A stretch of DNA of 64,000 nucleotides from Achromobacter pulmonis (GCF_902859765.1 NZ_CADIJV010000005.1:1-64000); one strand, 5' to 3'. Positions 17,899 to 28,422 are shown, counted from the first letter of the stretch. The notes: a model not told the origin generated them from the letters alone. Numbers and translations are program-made.

Positions 17899-18858
17899 TC
17901 AGGGCGCGTCTTGCGGCGGGGCAGGTGAGGCGGCGTCCGGTGCCGAGGCGGATGCGGGCGTCGCCGCCGTGTCCTTGCCGTTGGCCGCGCGCCCGAAGCG
18001 CAACGCGAACTGCCGCGTGAACACCGCGCCGAAAAAGAAGATCTGCGCCGAGTAATAGATCCACAGCAGCAGCGCGATCAGCGAGCCGGCCGCGCCGTAT
18101 GCCGACACCGCGGCGCCTCGGCTCAGGTATACGCCGATGCCCCACTTGCCCACCAGGAACAGCGCCGCCGTGACGATGGCGCCGGGAATCACGTCGCGCC
18201 AGGAAATGCGGGCGCTGGGCAGCAGCTTGAAGATCACGGCGAACAGCGCCACCACGACCGAAAACGAAAACAGGCTGGAGAGCCAGTCGGCCACCGTGGC
18301 GAAGGCCGACGCGGCCCACAGCTCGCCGTAGTACTTGCGCGCGGCGCCCAGCGCCGCGTTCACGGTCAGCGATATCAACAGGAACAGGGCCAGCACCAGC
18401 ACCAGGCCGAAAGACAGCACCCGGCTGCGCACCATGCCGTGCAGTCCGCCCTTCTGGTTGCCGGAGACCTCCCAGAGATCATCCAGGCTGGCCTTCAATT
18501 CGGCGAAGGCCGTGGTGGCGCTGAAGATCAGCACGAAGATGGAAATCAGCGCCGCGATCCAGCCGCCGCCGGATTCATGCGCGCTGGCCAGCACCGTCTG
18601 GATCACTTCGGCGCCGCGCTCGCCGGTCAGGTCGCGCAGCGACGAGAACAGCTCCGAGCGCACCGCGTCCTCGCCAAAGAAAGCGCCGGCTACCGCGATC
18701 ACCAGGATCAGCATGGGCGCGAGTGAAAACACCATGTATAGCGCCAGTGCCGCGCCCTTGCTGGAGGCGCGATGGGTGGACCATTGGTTGGCGGAATCCA
18801 TCAACAGCCCGCCGATTTCGGACGGACGCAGGACACGCAGGCTCTGGGGAAGGCGCAT
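17899..18858 (-). CDS. YihY/BrkB (UPF0761) family membrane protein
   Basis: 319-residue inner-membrane protein with six predicted hydrophobic segments. Conserved family parts are SSKGAALALYMVFSLAPML near the start and AYGAAGSLIALLLWIYYSAQ with FFFGAVFTRQFA near the end. The final 30 residues are Ala/Pro-rich and probably cytosolic. The family includes Bordetella BrkB, once linked to serum resistance; its molecular function is not settled. It is a lone gene, convergent with the upstream polyol-dehydrogenase-like gene. Confidence 0.88.
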   Translation of the reverse strand: MRLPQSLRVLRPSEIGGLLMDSANQWSTHRASSKGAALALYMVFSLAPMLILVIAVAGAFFGEDAVRSELFSSLRDLTGERGAEVIQTVLASAHESGGGWIAALISIFVLIFSATTAFAELKASLDDLWEVSGNQKGGLHGMVRSRVLSFGLVLVLALFLLISLTVNAALGAARKYYGELWAASAFATVADWLSSLFSFSVVVALFAVIFKLLPSARISWRDVIPGAIVTAALFLVGKWGIGVYLSRGAAVSAYGAAGSLIALLLWIYYSAQIFFFGAVFTRQFALRFGRAANGKDTAATPASASAPDAASPAPPQDAP

Positions 18859-18981
18859 GGCTCTGGGCGGTTGTCAGTGAGCCTCTCATTGTAGGGAGGT
18901 TGCGGCCGGGCCCGTCCACCCGAAACGTAACAAGTCTGTGGAGCCGCGGGCGCGCCAGCCGCGGCTCCGGGTTGGCCGGCC

Positions 18982-20235
18982 CTAGCGGGCCTTGTCGTAA
19001 GCCAGGTAATTCAAATGGATGCCGATGTGATCGGCGATGTACTTCGCGTCATGCCAGACGCCCCAGATGAAGGATGAAGAGCGGTTGGTCTGGTTCGGCA
19101 GGCCCAGGAAGTAGATGCCCTTCTCGGCGGTGATGCCGCGCTTGTGCACCGGGTAGCCGTGTTCGTCGAAGATGTCGGCGTCGATCCAGCTGTAATCCAC
19201 TTTGAACCCCGTCGCCCAGACGATGGCGCCGATGCCGGCCTGCGCCAGGTCCAGGCTGAGGATGGGGTTGGTGAGGCAGTCGGGGTCTTCCAGCAGCTTC
19301 CAGGCGTCGGGTTCGGGAGGCAGGTCCAGGCCGTTCTCCTCGATGTAGGCGTCGGCCTCGCGCAGCACTTCGAAGTAGTCGGCATCGCCCTGGGCGATGT
19401 TGCGGGCCAGGCCTTCCTCGAACGTCATGACGCCATCGGCGTAGCCGCGCGTGATGCCGACCAGCTGGATGCCGGTATGGGCCAGGCGCCGGAAGTCGAT
19501 GGTCTTGCCGTTGTCGTAACCGCTGACCGCGAAGGCGACGTGTTCGCGCTTGGGCTTTTTCTTGACCTCGTCCCACATGCCCAGCGCGCCCAGCCACCAG
19601 CAATAGTCGCGTTCGCGATAGGCGCGGGGCGGGCGGTAGTGCTCGCCCACGGACAGGTAGACGGTGCGGCCGGCCCGCCGCAACTCTTCGGCGATCTGCG
19701 ATCCCGAGGCTCCTGCGCCCACTACCAGCACCGCGCCTTCGGCCAGTTGCGCGGGGTTCTTGTAGGCCGACGAGTGGACCTGCTGGATACCGGCCTGTGC
19801 CGGCACGATCGAGGGATAGCTGGGAATCTGGAAGGCGCCGGTGGCGGCCACCACGTGGCGGGCCTCGATCTGGCCCGTCGAGGTGGTGACGGTGAAGCCG
19901 GGACGTTTCCGGTTGCGCTGGACCCGCAGCACTTCAACGCCGGTGCGCACCGGCGCCTGGATCATCCGGGCGTAATCCTCGAAATACCTGGCCATGCGCT
20001 CCTTGGGCGGGAAGGTGTCGGCACTGACGTCATCGAATGCCAGGTTGGGGAAGCGGTCGTGCCAGGCCGGGCCGTTGGCGACCAGCGAGTCCCAGCGTTC
20101 CGACCGCCAGCGCTCGGCGATGCGCCGGCGCTCCAGCACGATGTGGTCGATGCCCATCGCGCCGAGGTGTTCGCTCATGGCGATGCCGGCCTGGCCGGCG
20201 CCGATCACCAGGGTATTGGTTGTTTCCACTGACAT
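18982..20235 (-). CDS. Flavin-containing monooxygenase (class B) / NAD(P)-binding protein
   Basis: 417 residues from the ATG at 20235, with an AGGA site just upstream. The FAD motif GAGQAG is at 12-17 and the NADPH motif GAGASG at 173-178. The C-terminal ATGF segment (VWATGFKVDYSW) closes the flavin site. The layout matches class B monooxygenases, including YUCCA-type and CzcO-like proteins, which hydroxylate N or S atoms or insert oxygen at ketones. It is a single gene divergent from the ABC transporter cluster. The substrate is unknown. Confidence 0.85.
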   Translation of the reverse strand: MSVETTNTLVIGAGQAGIAMSEHLGAMGIDHIVLERRRIAERWRSERWDSLVANGPAWHDRFPNLAFDDVSADTFPPKERMARYFEDYARMIQAPVRTGVEVLRVQRNRKRPGFTVTTSTGQIEARHVVAATGAFQIPSYPSIVPAQAGIQQVHSSAYKNPAQLAEGAVLVVGAGASGSQIAEELRRAGRTVYLSVGEHYRPPRAYRERDYCWWLGALGMWDEVKKKPKREHVAFAVSGYDNGKTIDFRRLAHTGIQLVGITRGYADGVMTFEEGLARNIAQGDADYFEVLREADAYIEENGLDLPPEPDAWKLLEDPDCLTNPILSLDLAQAGIGAIVWATGFKVDYSWIDADIFDEHGYPVHKRGITAEKGIYFLGLPNQTNRSSSFIWGVWHDAKYIADHIGIHLNYLAYDKAR

Positions 20236-20572
20236 GTTTTTCCTGAGAAGTGTCGAAGCCGGGGCGCCACTGCGTCGCGGCTTCGTCGCCGGGGGCATGA
20301 GCAAGTCCGCTCATGGATGAGGCGCAGTGTGGGCCAGAAGGCCGCGCTTGATAACTTGGTTTTTTGGACGCGGGGCTTAGGAAAAAGCAAATCACTGCCC
20401 GGCCCCGGCGGCGCGGCGGCGTTTCGCTTTTTCCGATGGACGGCATCGGTATCCACTAACGGCCGGCCGCGCCCGCCTCCCGTATGCTGCAAGCCATCGC
20501 CTCCTGGAGCGACGCAGCGGCACGCGTGCCGCGCGTGCCCTGGGAAACCCTGTCGACGAATCGCGAGCCGCT
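20236..20572. other. Divergent intergenic region (monooxygenase / ABC ATPase)
   Basis: 337 bases without a credible gene. It must hold the leftward promoter of the monooxygenase and the rightward promoter of the ATPase operon. An AT-richer part lies at about 20335-20395, and a CCGATG-N5-CATCGG dyad at 20433-20449 could be an operator. Confidence 0.45.
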
Positions 20573-21691
<1,119 letters not shown>

Positions 21692-21693
21692 CG

Positions 21694-22695
21694 ATGACGG
21701 GCACGCTTCCCTCCACCATGTTGGCCGTCGTGGCGCGCGAGCCGGGCGATGCCGGCGTTCTGACGCTGGCCGAGCGGGCCGTGCCGCGACCCGGCCCGGG
21801 CGAAGTCCTGTTGCGGGTGCGCGCCGCCGGCGTCAACCGGCCCGACATCATGCAGCGCCAGGGCCTGGCCCGTCCCGCCGCGGGCGTCACCGATGTGCTG
21901 GGCCTGGAAGCCTGCGGCGAGGTAGCCGCCTGCGGTCCGGGCGTGCCCGACACCCTGCGCGGACGACGCCTGATGTGCCTGCTGCCGGGCGGCGGATATG
22001 CGCCCTGGTGCGTGGCGCGGGTCGAGCACGCGCTGCCGGTGCCGCCGCATCTGGACGACGAGGCGGCAGCGGCCCTGCCTGAAGGGCTGTTCACGGTGTG
22101 GCACAACCTTTTCGAGCTGGGCCGCCTGCGGCAGGGCGAGACCGTGTTGATCCACGGCGCGGCCGGCGGCATCGGCACGCTGGCGATCCGCATGGCGCAC
22201 GCGGCCGGGGCGCGCGTCATCGCAACCGCGGGCCGCGCCGAGCGCCTGCCGGCGCTGCGGGAAATGGGCGCGGTCGATGCGCTGTGCTACCGCGACACGG
22301 ATTTCGTGCCGGCCTGCCTCGACCTGACCGAGGGGCGCGGCGTGGATGTGGTGCTGGACGTGGTGGGCGGCGACTACGTGCGGCGCAACCTGCAGGCGCT
22401 GGCGTTCGGCGGGCGCCACGTGAGCCTGTCGTTTCTGCAGGGCGCCACGGTCACGCTCGATCTGCTTGTGCTGATGCAAAAGCAACTCAGCCTGCATTCC
22501 TCGACCTTGCGGCCCCAAACCGTGGCCGAGAAGACGCGCATGGCCCAGGCGCTGGCGCGTCATGTCTTGCCGCTGATCGCCGATGGCCGGGTCGCGCCGC
22601 GACTGAGCGCCAGCCTGCCGCTGGCGCAGGCGGCCGATGCCCACCGCCTGCTGGAAAGCGGCGAGGTGTTCGGCAAGGTGGTGCTGCGTCCCTGA
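21694..22695 (+). CDS. NAD(P)H:quinone oxidoreductase, zinc-independent MDR family
   Basis: 333 residues from the ATG at 21694. The catalytic domain starts AVVAREPGDAGVLTLAE and contains VRAAGVNRPDIMQRQGL, the pattern of the PIG3/QOR branch of medium-chain dehydrogenases. The nucleotide motif is GAAGGIGTLAIRMAHA. Zinc-binding Cys residues are absent. It probably reduces a quinone or an enone with NADPH. It follows the ATPase gene by two bases, so the two are co-transcribed. Confidence 0.88.
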   Translation: MTGTLPSTMLAVVAREPGDAGVLTLAERAVPRPGPGEVLLRVRAAGVNRPDIMQRQGLARPAAGVTDVLGLEACGEVAACGPGVPDTLRGRRLMCLLPGGGYAPWCVARVEHALPVPPHLDDEAAAALPEGLFTVWHNLFELGRLRQGETVLIHGAAGGIGTLAIRMAHAAGARVIATAGRAERLPALREMGAVDALCYRDTDFVPACLDLTEGRGVDVVLDVVGGDYVRRNLQALAFGGRHVSLSFLQGATVTLDLLVLMQKQLSLHSSTLRPQTVAEKTRMAQALARHVLPLIADGRVAPRLSASLPLAQAADAHRLLESGEVFGKVVLRP

Positions 22696-22741
22696 CGTCC
22701 GCGCGCCGGTTTCCGATTTTCATTGAAGGCACGGACCCGCC

Positions 22742-23362
22742 ATGCTCAAACTGCTATACGCACCGACTTCTCCCTACGTTCGCAAGGTCATGGCCTGCGC
22801 CCATCTCGCCGGCGTGGCGGACCGCATCGAATGGCTCGATAGCGCGGCCCATCCAGTGCGTCGCGACGACCGTATCGCGGCGCACAACCCGCTGGCCAAG
22901 GTGCCGACGCTGATCCTGGCGGATGGCACGGCGCTGTACGACAGCCGGGTCATCTGCGAATACCTGGCCGACCTGGGCGCGGCGCCCGGGCTCTTTCCGC
23001 CCGCCGGAACGCGGCGCTGGCAGGCGTTGACCTGGCAGGCCCTGGGCGATGGCCTGCTCGATGCGGCGCTGCTGGCGCGCTATGAGCACACCGCCCGGCC
23101 AGCGCAATGGCAGTGGCCGGACTGGCGCGAGGCGCAGTTGGCCAAGGTGGCGGCCTGCCTGGCCGCCATCGACCGGCTGGCGCCCGCGCTGGCACGGGAC
23201 CTGCCCACGATCGGCGAGGTCACGCTGGGCTGTGCCCTGGGGTATCTGGATTTCCGGTTCCCCGAACTCGACTGGCGCGCCGGCCATCCGGATGCCGCGC
23301 GCTGGGAGGCCGCCTTCGCCACGTTGCCCGCGATGCGGGCCACGCTCCCCCACGAACCTTGA
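22742..23362 (+). CDS. Glutathione S-transferase family protein
   Basis: 206 residues. The thioredoxin-fold N-terminal domain has TSPYVRKVM at the glutathione-activating position, the cis-Pro motif KVPTLILADG and the DSRVICEYL loop that binds the gamma-glutamyl group. An all-helical C-terminal domain follows. The SPYVRKV start is typical of the small beta/theta-like bacterial GSTs. It is the third gene of the operon, with a 46-base gap from the oxidoreductase. Its exact substrate is unknown. Confidence 0.88.
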   Translation: MLKLLYAPTSPYVRKVMACAHLAGVADRIEWLDSAAHPVRRDDRIAAHNPLAKVPTLILADGTALYDSRVICEYLADLGAAPGLFPPAGTRRWQALTWQALGDGLLDAALLARYEHTARPAQWQWPDWREAQLAKVAACLAAIDRLAPALARDLPTIGEVTLGCALGYLDFRFPELDWRAGHPDAARWEAAFATLPAMRATLPHEP

Positions 23363-23373
23363 GGTCATCGTCC

Positions 23374-23853
23374 ATGAACGCATCGACGCCCGCCACCATC
23401 CCCACGCCGGATCGCACCATCTGGTTTCTGAACGGCCCCAACGCCAACCTGTATGGCCTGGATGCCAACAAGACTTATGGCAGCGACAGCTTTCCGGTAT
23501 TGCGCGAACGCTGCGAACGCAAGGCCGCCAGCCTCGGCCTGGGGCTGAGTTTCCTGCAGTCCAACCATGAAGGCCAACTGGTCGACTGGATCCAGGAGGC
23601 GCGTGGCCAGGCGCCGGGGCTGATCATCAACGCCGCGGGCCTGACCTATTCCTCGGTTCCCATCCTGGACGCGCTGCTGGCGTTTCCCGGCCGCATCATC
23701 GAGGTGCACATGAGCAATATCTGGCGGCGCGAGCCGTTTCGTCATCACTCGTATATCTCGAAGGCCGCCGACGGCGTCATCGCCGGCCTGGGCGGCGATG
23801 GCTACGAACTGGCCATTGAAGCCATGGCGCGCATGATCGCGCGCCTTGCCTGA
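23374..23853 (+). CDS. Type II 3-dehydroquinase paralogue (AroQ-like)
   Basis: 159 residues from the ATG at 23374. The fold and most active-site parts of type II dehydroquinate dehydratase are present: FLNGPNANLYG (18-28), QSNHEGQLVDWIQ (62-74), NAAGLTYSSVPILDAL and IEVHMSNIWRREPFRHHSYIS with His112 as general acid. The lid loop is GLDANKTYG: Tyr35 is kept, but the essential lid Arg is replaced by Asp30. It sits in a transport/catabolic operon, not with aro genes, so it probably acts on a related compound or is not a normal dehydroquinase. Confidence 0.8.
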   Translation: MNASTPATIPTPDRTIWFLNGPNANLYGLDANKTYGSDSFPVLRERCERKAASLGLGLSFLQSNHEGQLVDWIQEARGQAPGLIINAAGLTYSSVPILDALLAFPGRIIEVHMSNIWRREPFRHHSYISKAADGVIAGLGGDGYELAIEAMARMIARLA

Positions 23854-23863
23854 GGACGCGGCG

Positions 23864-24820
23864 ATGCGGGCAGACAACACGACGCCTTCCGGCGCGCTGG
23901 TGTTCTACAGCGATTTCGACGACTTCGACACCTGGCGCCAGGCGCTGCGGGCGCGCTTGCCGGGGTTGCGCATCCTGCATTCGAGCGAGGTCGCCGACCC
24001 GGCCGACATTCATTACGCATTGGCCTGGAAGCCCCCGGCGGGCTTCTTCGGCCGCATGCCCAACCTGCGCCTCATCATCAACCTGGGCGCTGGCGTGGAC
24101 TCCCTGGTGGGCCGCGACGACCTGCCGGCCGGCGTGCCGGTCACGCGCATCACCGATCCGGACATGGCGCGCATGATGGCCGGCTACGTGCTGTTCGCCG
24201 TGCTGCGCCACGCGCGCGACATTCCCTGGTTCGAACAGGCCCAGCGGCGCGGCGAGTGGGCGTACCGCCATCCGCGCGCGCCGGCCGACACGCGCGTGGC
24301 GGTGCTCGGCCTGGGAGAACTGGGCGCATACGCCGCGCGCGAATTGCAGCGTCAGGGTTTGACGGTTATCGGTTGGTCGCGCAGTCCGCGCGCCATCGAC
24401 GGTATCCAGTGCCATGCCGGCATGCAGACGCTGGATGCCGTGATCGCCCAGGCTGACATCCTGGTGGTGATGCTGCCGCTCACGCCGCAGACGCGCGGCC
24501 TGCTCGATCGCCAGCGGTTGCAGCGCCTGCCGCGCGGCGCGGCATTGGTGAATGTGGCGCGCGGCGCACTGGTCGACCAGGCCGCGATGACCGAGCTGCT
24601 GCGCAGCGGCCATCTGGGCGCCGCCACGCTGGACGTGTTCGAGCGCGAGCCGTTGCCGCCGGAAGATCCGCTCTGGCGGATGGACAACGTCCTGATCACG
24701 CCGCATCTGGCGTCGGTGGCGATTCCGGCCTCCGCCGCCGCCCAGATCGCCGACAACATCCTGCGCGTTTCGCGCGACGAAGTGCCGCACAACCAGGTCG
24801 ATCCGACACGCGGTTACTGA
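23864..24820 (+). CDS. D-isomer 2-hydroxyacid dehydrogenase (GhrA-like)
   Basis: 318 residues from the ATG at 23864, with a GAGG site eight bases before it. The NAD(P) motif VAVLGLGELGAYAAREL lies mid-protein. Catalytic Arg is in NVARGALVDQ and catalytic His in TPHLASVA. The overall form, including INLGAGVDSL and the WAYRHPRAP linker, matches glyoxylate/hydroxypyruvate reductase A. It likely reduces a 2-oxoacid produced by the pathway. It is the last gene of the ATPase operon and precedes a strong bidirectional terminator. Confidence 0.88.
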   Translation: MRADNTTPSGALVFYSDFDDFDTWRQALRARLPGLRILHSSEVADPADIHYALAWKPPAGFFGRMPNLRLIINLGAGVDSLVGRDDLPAGVPVTRITDPDMARMMAGYVLFAVLRHARDIPWFEQAQRRGEWAYRHPRAPADTRVAVLGLGELGAYAARELQRQGLTVIGWSRSPRAIDGIQCHAGMQTLDAVIAQADILVVMLPLTPQTRGLLDRQRLQRLPRGAALVNVARGALVDQAAMTELLRSGHLGAATLDVFEREPLPPEDPLWRMDNVLITPHLASVAIPASAAAQIADNILRVSRDEVPHNQVDPTRGY

Positions 24821-24843
24821 GGCCCGATGTCGTTTGGCGTGGC

Positions 24844-24883
24844 AAAAAGGCGGCGTGGACGTTCCGGTCCACGCCGCCTTTTT
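24844..24883. terminator. Bidirectional intrinsic terminator
   Basis: A5, then the perfect 12-base stem GGCGGCGTGGAC/GTCCACGCCGCC with a 6-base loop, then T5. It sits between the converging + strand ATPase operon and - strand permease operon and works in both directions. Confidence 0.92.
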
Positions 24884-24895
24884 CCGTGCCGCCGC

Positions 24896-25711
24896 TCAGT
24901 GCGTCTCGTCGATGTTGAGGATGCGGCCCAGCCCCAGGAAATAGTTGGCGAAGGCCAGCAGGCTCGCCGTCACGGCGATGTAGACCACTGACAGCGCCGC
25001 CAGGGTCGGGTCGGCGAATTCACGCACATAGTTGTACATGGCTACCGGCAGCGTTTGGGTCGCCTGGGTGGTCACGAACAGCGAGGCGGTGAATTCGCTG
25101 AAGGACATGATGGCGGCGAACAGCCAGCCGCCGAACAGGCCGGGCGCCAGCAGAGGCACCGTCACGGTGAGCATGACCTTCAGCGGCGAGGCCCCGAGGC
25201 TCGCCGCGGCCTGCTCCAGGCGCTCGTCGATGTTCTCCATGGAGACATAGACGCTGCGCATGACGAACGGCAGGACCAGCATCACATGGCACAGGATCAC
25301 CAGGCCGTAGCCGCGGTCCATGTCCAGCTGGGCCACCAGGATCAACAGGCCCAGCCCCAGCGTGAAGTGCGGGATCACCAGCGGCGACAGCAGAATCGCC
25401 TGCAGCAGCTCCTTGCCCGGAAAGCCCATGCGCTTGACGGCAATCGCCAGGGCGGTGCCGATGAACAGCGCCAGGAACGATGTCCAGGCCATGACCACCA
25501 GGCTGGCGCGAAAACCCTGCTGGAAGTCCGGATAGGTGAATACCCGCGTGAACCACCGCAGCGACCAGCTCTGTGGCGGAAAGGTCAGCAGGGCTTTGTC
25601 GTTGAACGAGGCCAGCGTGACCACGAGTACCGGCAGCAGCACAAACGCCAGGATCAGCGTGATGAGCAGCGGCGCGCCCAGGCGCAGCGCCAGGGAAGAT
25701 TTATGGGTCAT
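24896..25711 (-). CDS. ABC transporter permease (PotC-like)
   Basis: 271-residue inner-membrane protein with about six transmembrane segments. The cytoplasmic EAA loop is LEQAAASLGASPLKVMLTVTVPLL. Similarity in layout is to PotC, the second permease of polyamine/opine importers. It begins one base after the upstream permease stop (TGACATG), which shows tight coupling. Its ATPase partner is very likely the gene at 20573. Confidence 0.92.
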   Translation of the reverse strand: MTHKSSLALRLGAPLLITLILAFVLLPVLVVTLASFNDKALLTFPPQSWSLRWFTRVFTYPDFQQGFRASLVVMAWTSFLALFIGTALAIAVKRMGFPGKELLQAILLSPLVIPHFTLGLGLLILVAQLDMDRGYGLVILCHVMLVLPFVMRSVYVSMENIDERLEQAAASLGASPLKVMLTVTVPLLAPGLFGGWLFAAIMSFSEFTASLFVTTQATQTLPVAMYNYVREFADPTLAALSVVYIAVTASLLAFANYFLGLGRILNIDETH

Positions 25712-25712
25712 G

Positions 25713-26567
25713 TCAGTGGGCTCCCAATGCCTTCAGACGCTTGGTGGCGCGGCCCAGCAGCAGCAAGGACACGACCGTCAGGGCCAGGCCGGAGACGCTC
25801 AGGCTGGCCGCCAGCGGGAAGTTCATCGAAGAGAATCCAAGCTGGTAGACCAGCGTGGAAACGGTGGGAACGCGTCCGCCGCCGATCATCTGCGGCGTGG
25901 CGAAGGCGCTGAAGGTCCAGGCGAAGGCGGTGGTGATACTGGCGATGATGCCCGGCATGGACAGCGGCAGCGTGACGGTGATAAAGGTGCGGACCGGCCC
26001 GGCGCCCAGGCTCTGCGCGGCCTTTTCATAGTCGCGGTTGATATGCGAAATGGCCGTGGCCAGCATCAGGACCACTACCGGTATCGTGACGTGGACCAGG
26101 GCGATCAGCACGCCCAGGTGCGTGAACATCAGATTCAGCGGCAGGTCGATCACGCCCAGTTTGCGCAGGACGGTGTTGATGAAACCGTTGCTGCCCAGCA
26201 CGATGATCCACGAATAGGTGCGAACGATCTCGCCCAGGAACAGCGGCGTGATCGACACGATCAGGATGAACGACTTCAACAGGCGGTTGCGCACGCGCAC
26301 CATGGCATAGGCCAGGGGATACGCCACCAGCAGCGAGCACAGCGTGGTTTCAATGCTCAGCAGCAGCGTGTTGGCGAATGCCGTCAGGTAAATGGACTTG
26401 CCCAGTCCGGAGAAGTTGGCCAGCGTCAGGCCGCCAACCGCCATCGAACCGGGGATAAAGGCGCGCACGCTGAATTGCAGTACCGCGGCCATCGCCACGA
26501 CGATGCACAGTGCGATGAAGCCCGCTGGCGAGATCAGCCATCCCCTCAGGCCGGAACGCGTATTCAT
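25713..26567 (-). CDS. ABC transporter permease (PotB-like)
   Basis: 284 residues from the ATG at 26567; no strong ribosome site is visible, and a TTG at 26606 is an alternative. It has an N-terminal hydrophobic helix, five further membrane segments and the EAA loop YEKAAQSLGAGPVRTFITVTLP. It pairs with the PotC-like permease. The 100-base gap to the binding-protein gene contains no terminator. Confidence 0.9.
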   Translation of the reverse strand: MNTRSGLRGWLISPAGFIALCIVVAMAAVLQFSVRAFIPGSMAVGGLTLANFSGLGKSIYLTAFANTLLLSIETTLCSLLVAYPLAYAMVRVRNRLLKSFILIVSITPLFLGEIVRTYSWIIVLGSNGFINTVLRKLGVIDLPLNLMFTHLGVLIALVHVTIPVVVLMLATAISHINRDYEKAAQSLGAGPVRTFITVTLPLSMPGIIASITTAFAWTFSAFATPQMIGGGRVPTVSTLVYQLGFSSMNFPLAASLSVSGLALTVVSLLLLGRATKRLKALGAH

Positions 26568-26667
26568 AGATCGTTTTATTCCCGTATGCGTTGATGCGTG
26601 CGGCAATGCCCGCGTCCCGGCAAGGCGAATCGCCGGGACGCGGGCGCGGCGCTGGACGGCACCGCCA

Positions 26668-27693
26668 TCAGTTCATGATGTTCTCGGTGAACCACTTGCG
26701 CCAGGTCGCCGTCTTCTCCGCGCGCAGCTTGTCGTCGATGACGATGGCCTGCTTGTCCCATTGCTCCTTGGTGGTGAAGACGCCCGGCAAGGCGGCGTCT
26801 TCGGGGGAAACCTTGGCATTGGTAATGACCGGGCTGGCCTTCTTGTAGGCCACGATCTTGGACTGGACTTCGGGCGACAGCGCGATGTTCATGAATTTGT
26901 AGGCCAGGTCCGTCTTGGCGCTGCCTTTCATGATGCCCATGGTGTCGATGCCGAGCACGGCGCCTTCCTTGGGCATCGCGACCTTGATCGGCACGCCCTG
27001 GCCGATCATGTAATAGGCGTTCATCGACAACAGGATCTGCACCGGGGTTTCGCCGGTGGCGATCAATTGCTGGCTATTGGCGTCGTTGGTGTAGAACGCC
27101 TTGAAGTTGGGCTTGAGGGCCTTGAGTTTTTCCTCCCCTTTTTCCCATGTGGCCGCGGTGCCGCCCGACAGCAGGGCGGCCACCGTGATGATGTGGCTGG
27201 GATCGAAGTCGGGCGCCGACAGCTTGCCCTTGAGCGCGGGATTCCACAGATCGTTCCAGCTGTCGAACTTGATGTCCTTGGGCACCAGGTCGGGGCGGTA
27301 GCCTATCGTGTAGACATAGGCCCAGCTGCCGATGTGGTACGGACTGACCTTGGCGCGGTCCACCAGGTTGGCGTAGTTCGGCAGCTTGGTCGTGTCGAGT
27401 TTCTCGAACAGGCCGCCGTCGACATACAGCCAGCCGATGTGCGAGGTGGTGAAAGTAATGTCGCTTTCCGGCGTCTTGGCGAGCTTGGCCTTGTTCAGGC
27501 GGTCGATCGTGCCGCCCGTGATGTACTTGACGGGCACGCCGGTCTGGCGCGTGAATTCCTTGCCGATGTTCTCATCGATCAGGTCCCGGAAGCTGCCGCC
27601 CCAGGTGCTGACCACGAGCGCATCCTCCGCCCAGGCCACATTGGCCAGCAGCACGGTTGAGAAAAGACCGGCTACGGTTAGTTGTCGAATCAT
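26668..27693 (-). CDS. Periplasmic polyamine/opine-type substrate-binding protein (PotD-like)
   Basis: 341 residues from the ATG at 27693, with AAGGGG seven bases upstream. A Sec signal peptide (MIRQLTVAGLFSTVLLANVAWA, 22 residues in two parts: MIRQLTVAGLF and STVLLANVAWA) precedes mature EDALVVSTWGGSFRD. The VVSTWGG...DLIDENIGKEF start and the KYITGGT and SDITFTT motifs are typical of the PotD/SBP_bac_8 family that binds polyamines, opines or amino-acid derivatives. It is the first gene of the SBP-permease-permease operon and is divergent from the RidA-DUF1028 genes. Confidence 0.9.
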   Translation of the reverse strand: MIRQLTVAGLFSTVLLANVAWAEDALVVSTWGGSFRDLIDENIGKEFTRQTGVPVKYITGGTIDRLNKAKLAKTPESDITFTTSHIGWLYVDGGLFEKLDTTKLPNYANLVDRAKVSPYHIGSWAYVYTIGYRPDLVPKDIKFDSWNDLWNPALKGKLSAPDFDPSHIITVAALLSGGTAATWEKGEEKLKALKPNFKAFYTNDANSQQLIATGETPVQILLSMNAYYMIGQGVPIKVAMPKEGAVLGIDTMGIMKGSAKTDLAYKFMNIALSPEVQSKIVAYKKASPVITNAKVSPEDAALPGVFTTKEQWDKQAIVIDDKLRAEKTATWRKWFTENIMN

Positions 27694-27982
27694 TGCAAAC
27701 CCCTTGAGTGTTTTGTGTCCGCCGAGCGCCGCCGACTTGAGCCCAGATGATGAAAGAGGGGGGCGGCGCGGGCCAAGTCGCCTTTTCCTTAGGCCTGGCT
27801 CGCAATTCCTGAGGCGCCGCGTTAACCCTTGCATGCGGGCCCGCAGGCGTCCCGGGTCGGAATTTCCGAGACCGGCCCCCGGAAAAAACAAATAGGCGTG
27901 GCGCGGCGCCGGGTCCGAAGATGGAGTCCCGGCGCGGCGTCCAGCGCGCGCCCTTGCCTACAGGCCCATTTCTCGAGCAGCC

Positions 27983-28396
27983 ATGAAACACAAGCGCATC
28001 CGCACCTTCAATACCAAGGCGACCTACCCCGAACAGAACCTGGACAACGACCTGTGCCAGGCGGTGGTGGCGCGCGGCAGCACGGTATTCCTGCGTGGAC
28101 AGATCGGGCAGAACCTGGATACCTCCGAAAGCGTGTGCATCGGCGACGCCGCGGGCCAGGCCGAGCAGGCCATGGCCAACATCGCCATGCTGCTCAAGGA
28201 GGCCGGTGGCGACATCGAGGACATCTGCAAGATCACCATCTACATCATCGACCCGCGTTATCGTGAAGCGGTCTACCGCGTGGTCGGCCGCTGGCTCAAG
28301 GGCGTGTTTCCGGTCTCGACCGGCATTGTGGTGTCGGCGCTGGCCCGTCCCGAGTGGCTGGTGGAGATCGATGCCACCGCCGTCATACCCGACTGA
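27983..28396 (+). CDS. RidA/YjgF-family protein
   Basis: 137 residues. RidA-type trimeric deaminases hydrolyse reactive enamine/imine intermediates from amino-acid breakdown. Conserved features are VFLRGQIGQNLDT near the start, the QAEQAMANI helix and the C-terminal RPEWLVEIDATAV, whose Arg normally binds the substrate carboxylate. The gene is divergent from the binding-protein operon and 27 bases upstream of the DUF1028 gene. RidA, DUF1028 and M20 peptidase genes often occur together near amino-compound transporters. Confidence 0.9.
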   Translation: MKHKRIRTFNTKATYPEQNLDNDLCQAVVARGSTVFLRGQIGQNLDTSESVCIGDAAGQAEQAMANIAMLLKEAGGDIEDICKITIYIIDPRYREAVYRVVGRWLKGVFPVSTGIVVSALARPEWLVEIDATAVIPD

Positions 28397-28422
28397 CCCG
28401 CTACAGGGACAGACCCTCGACC

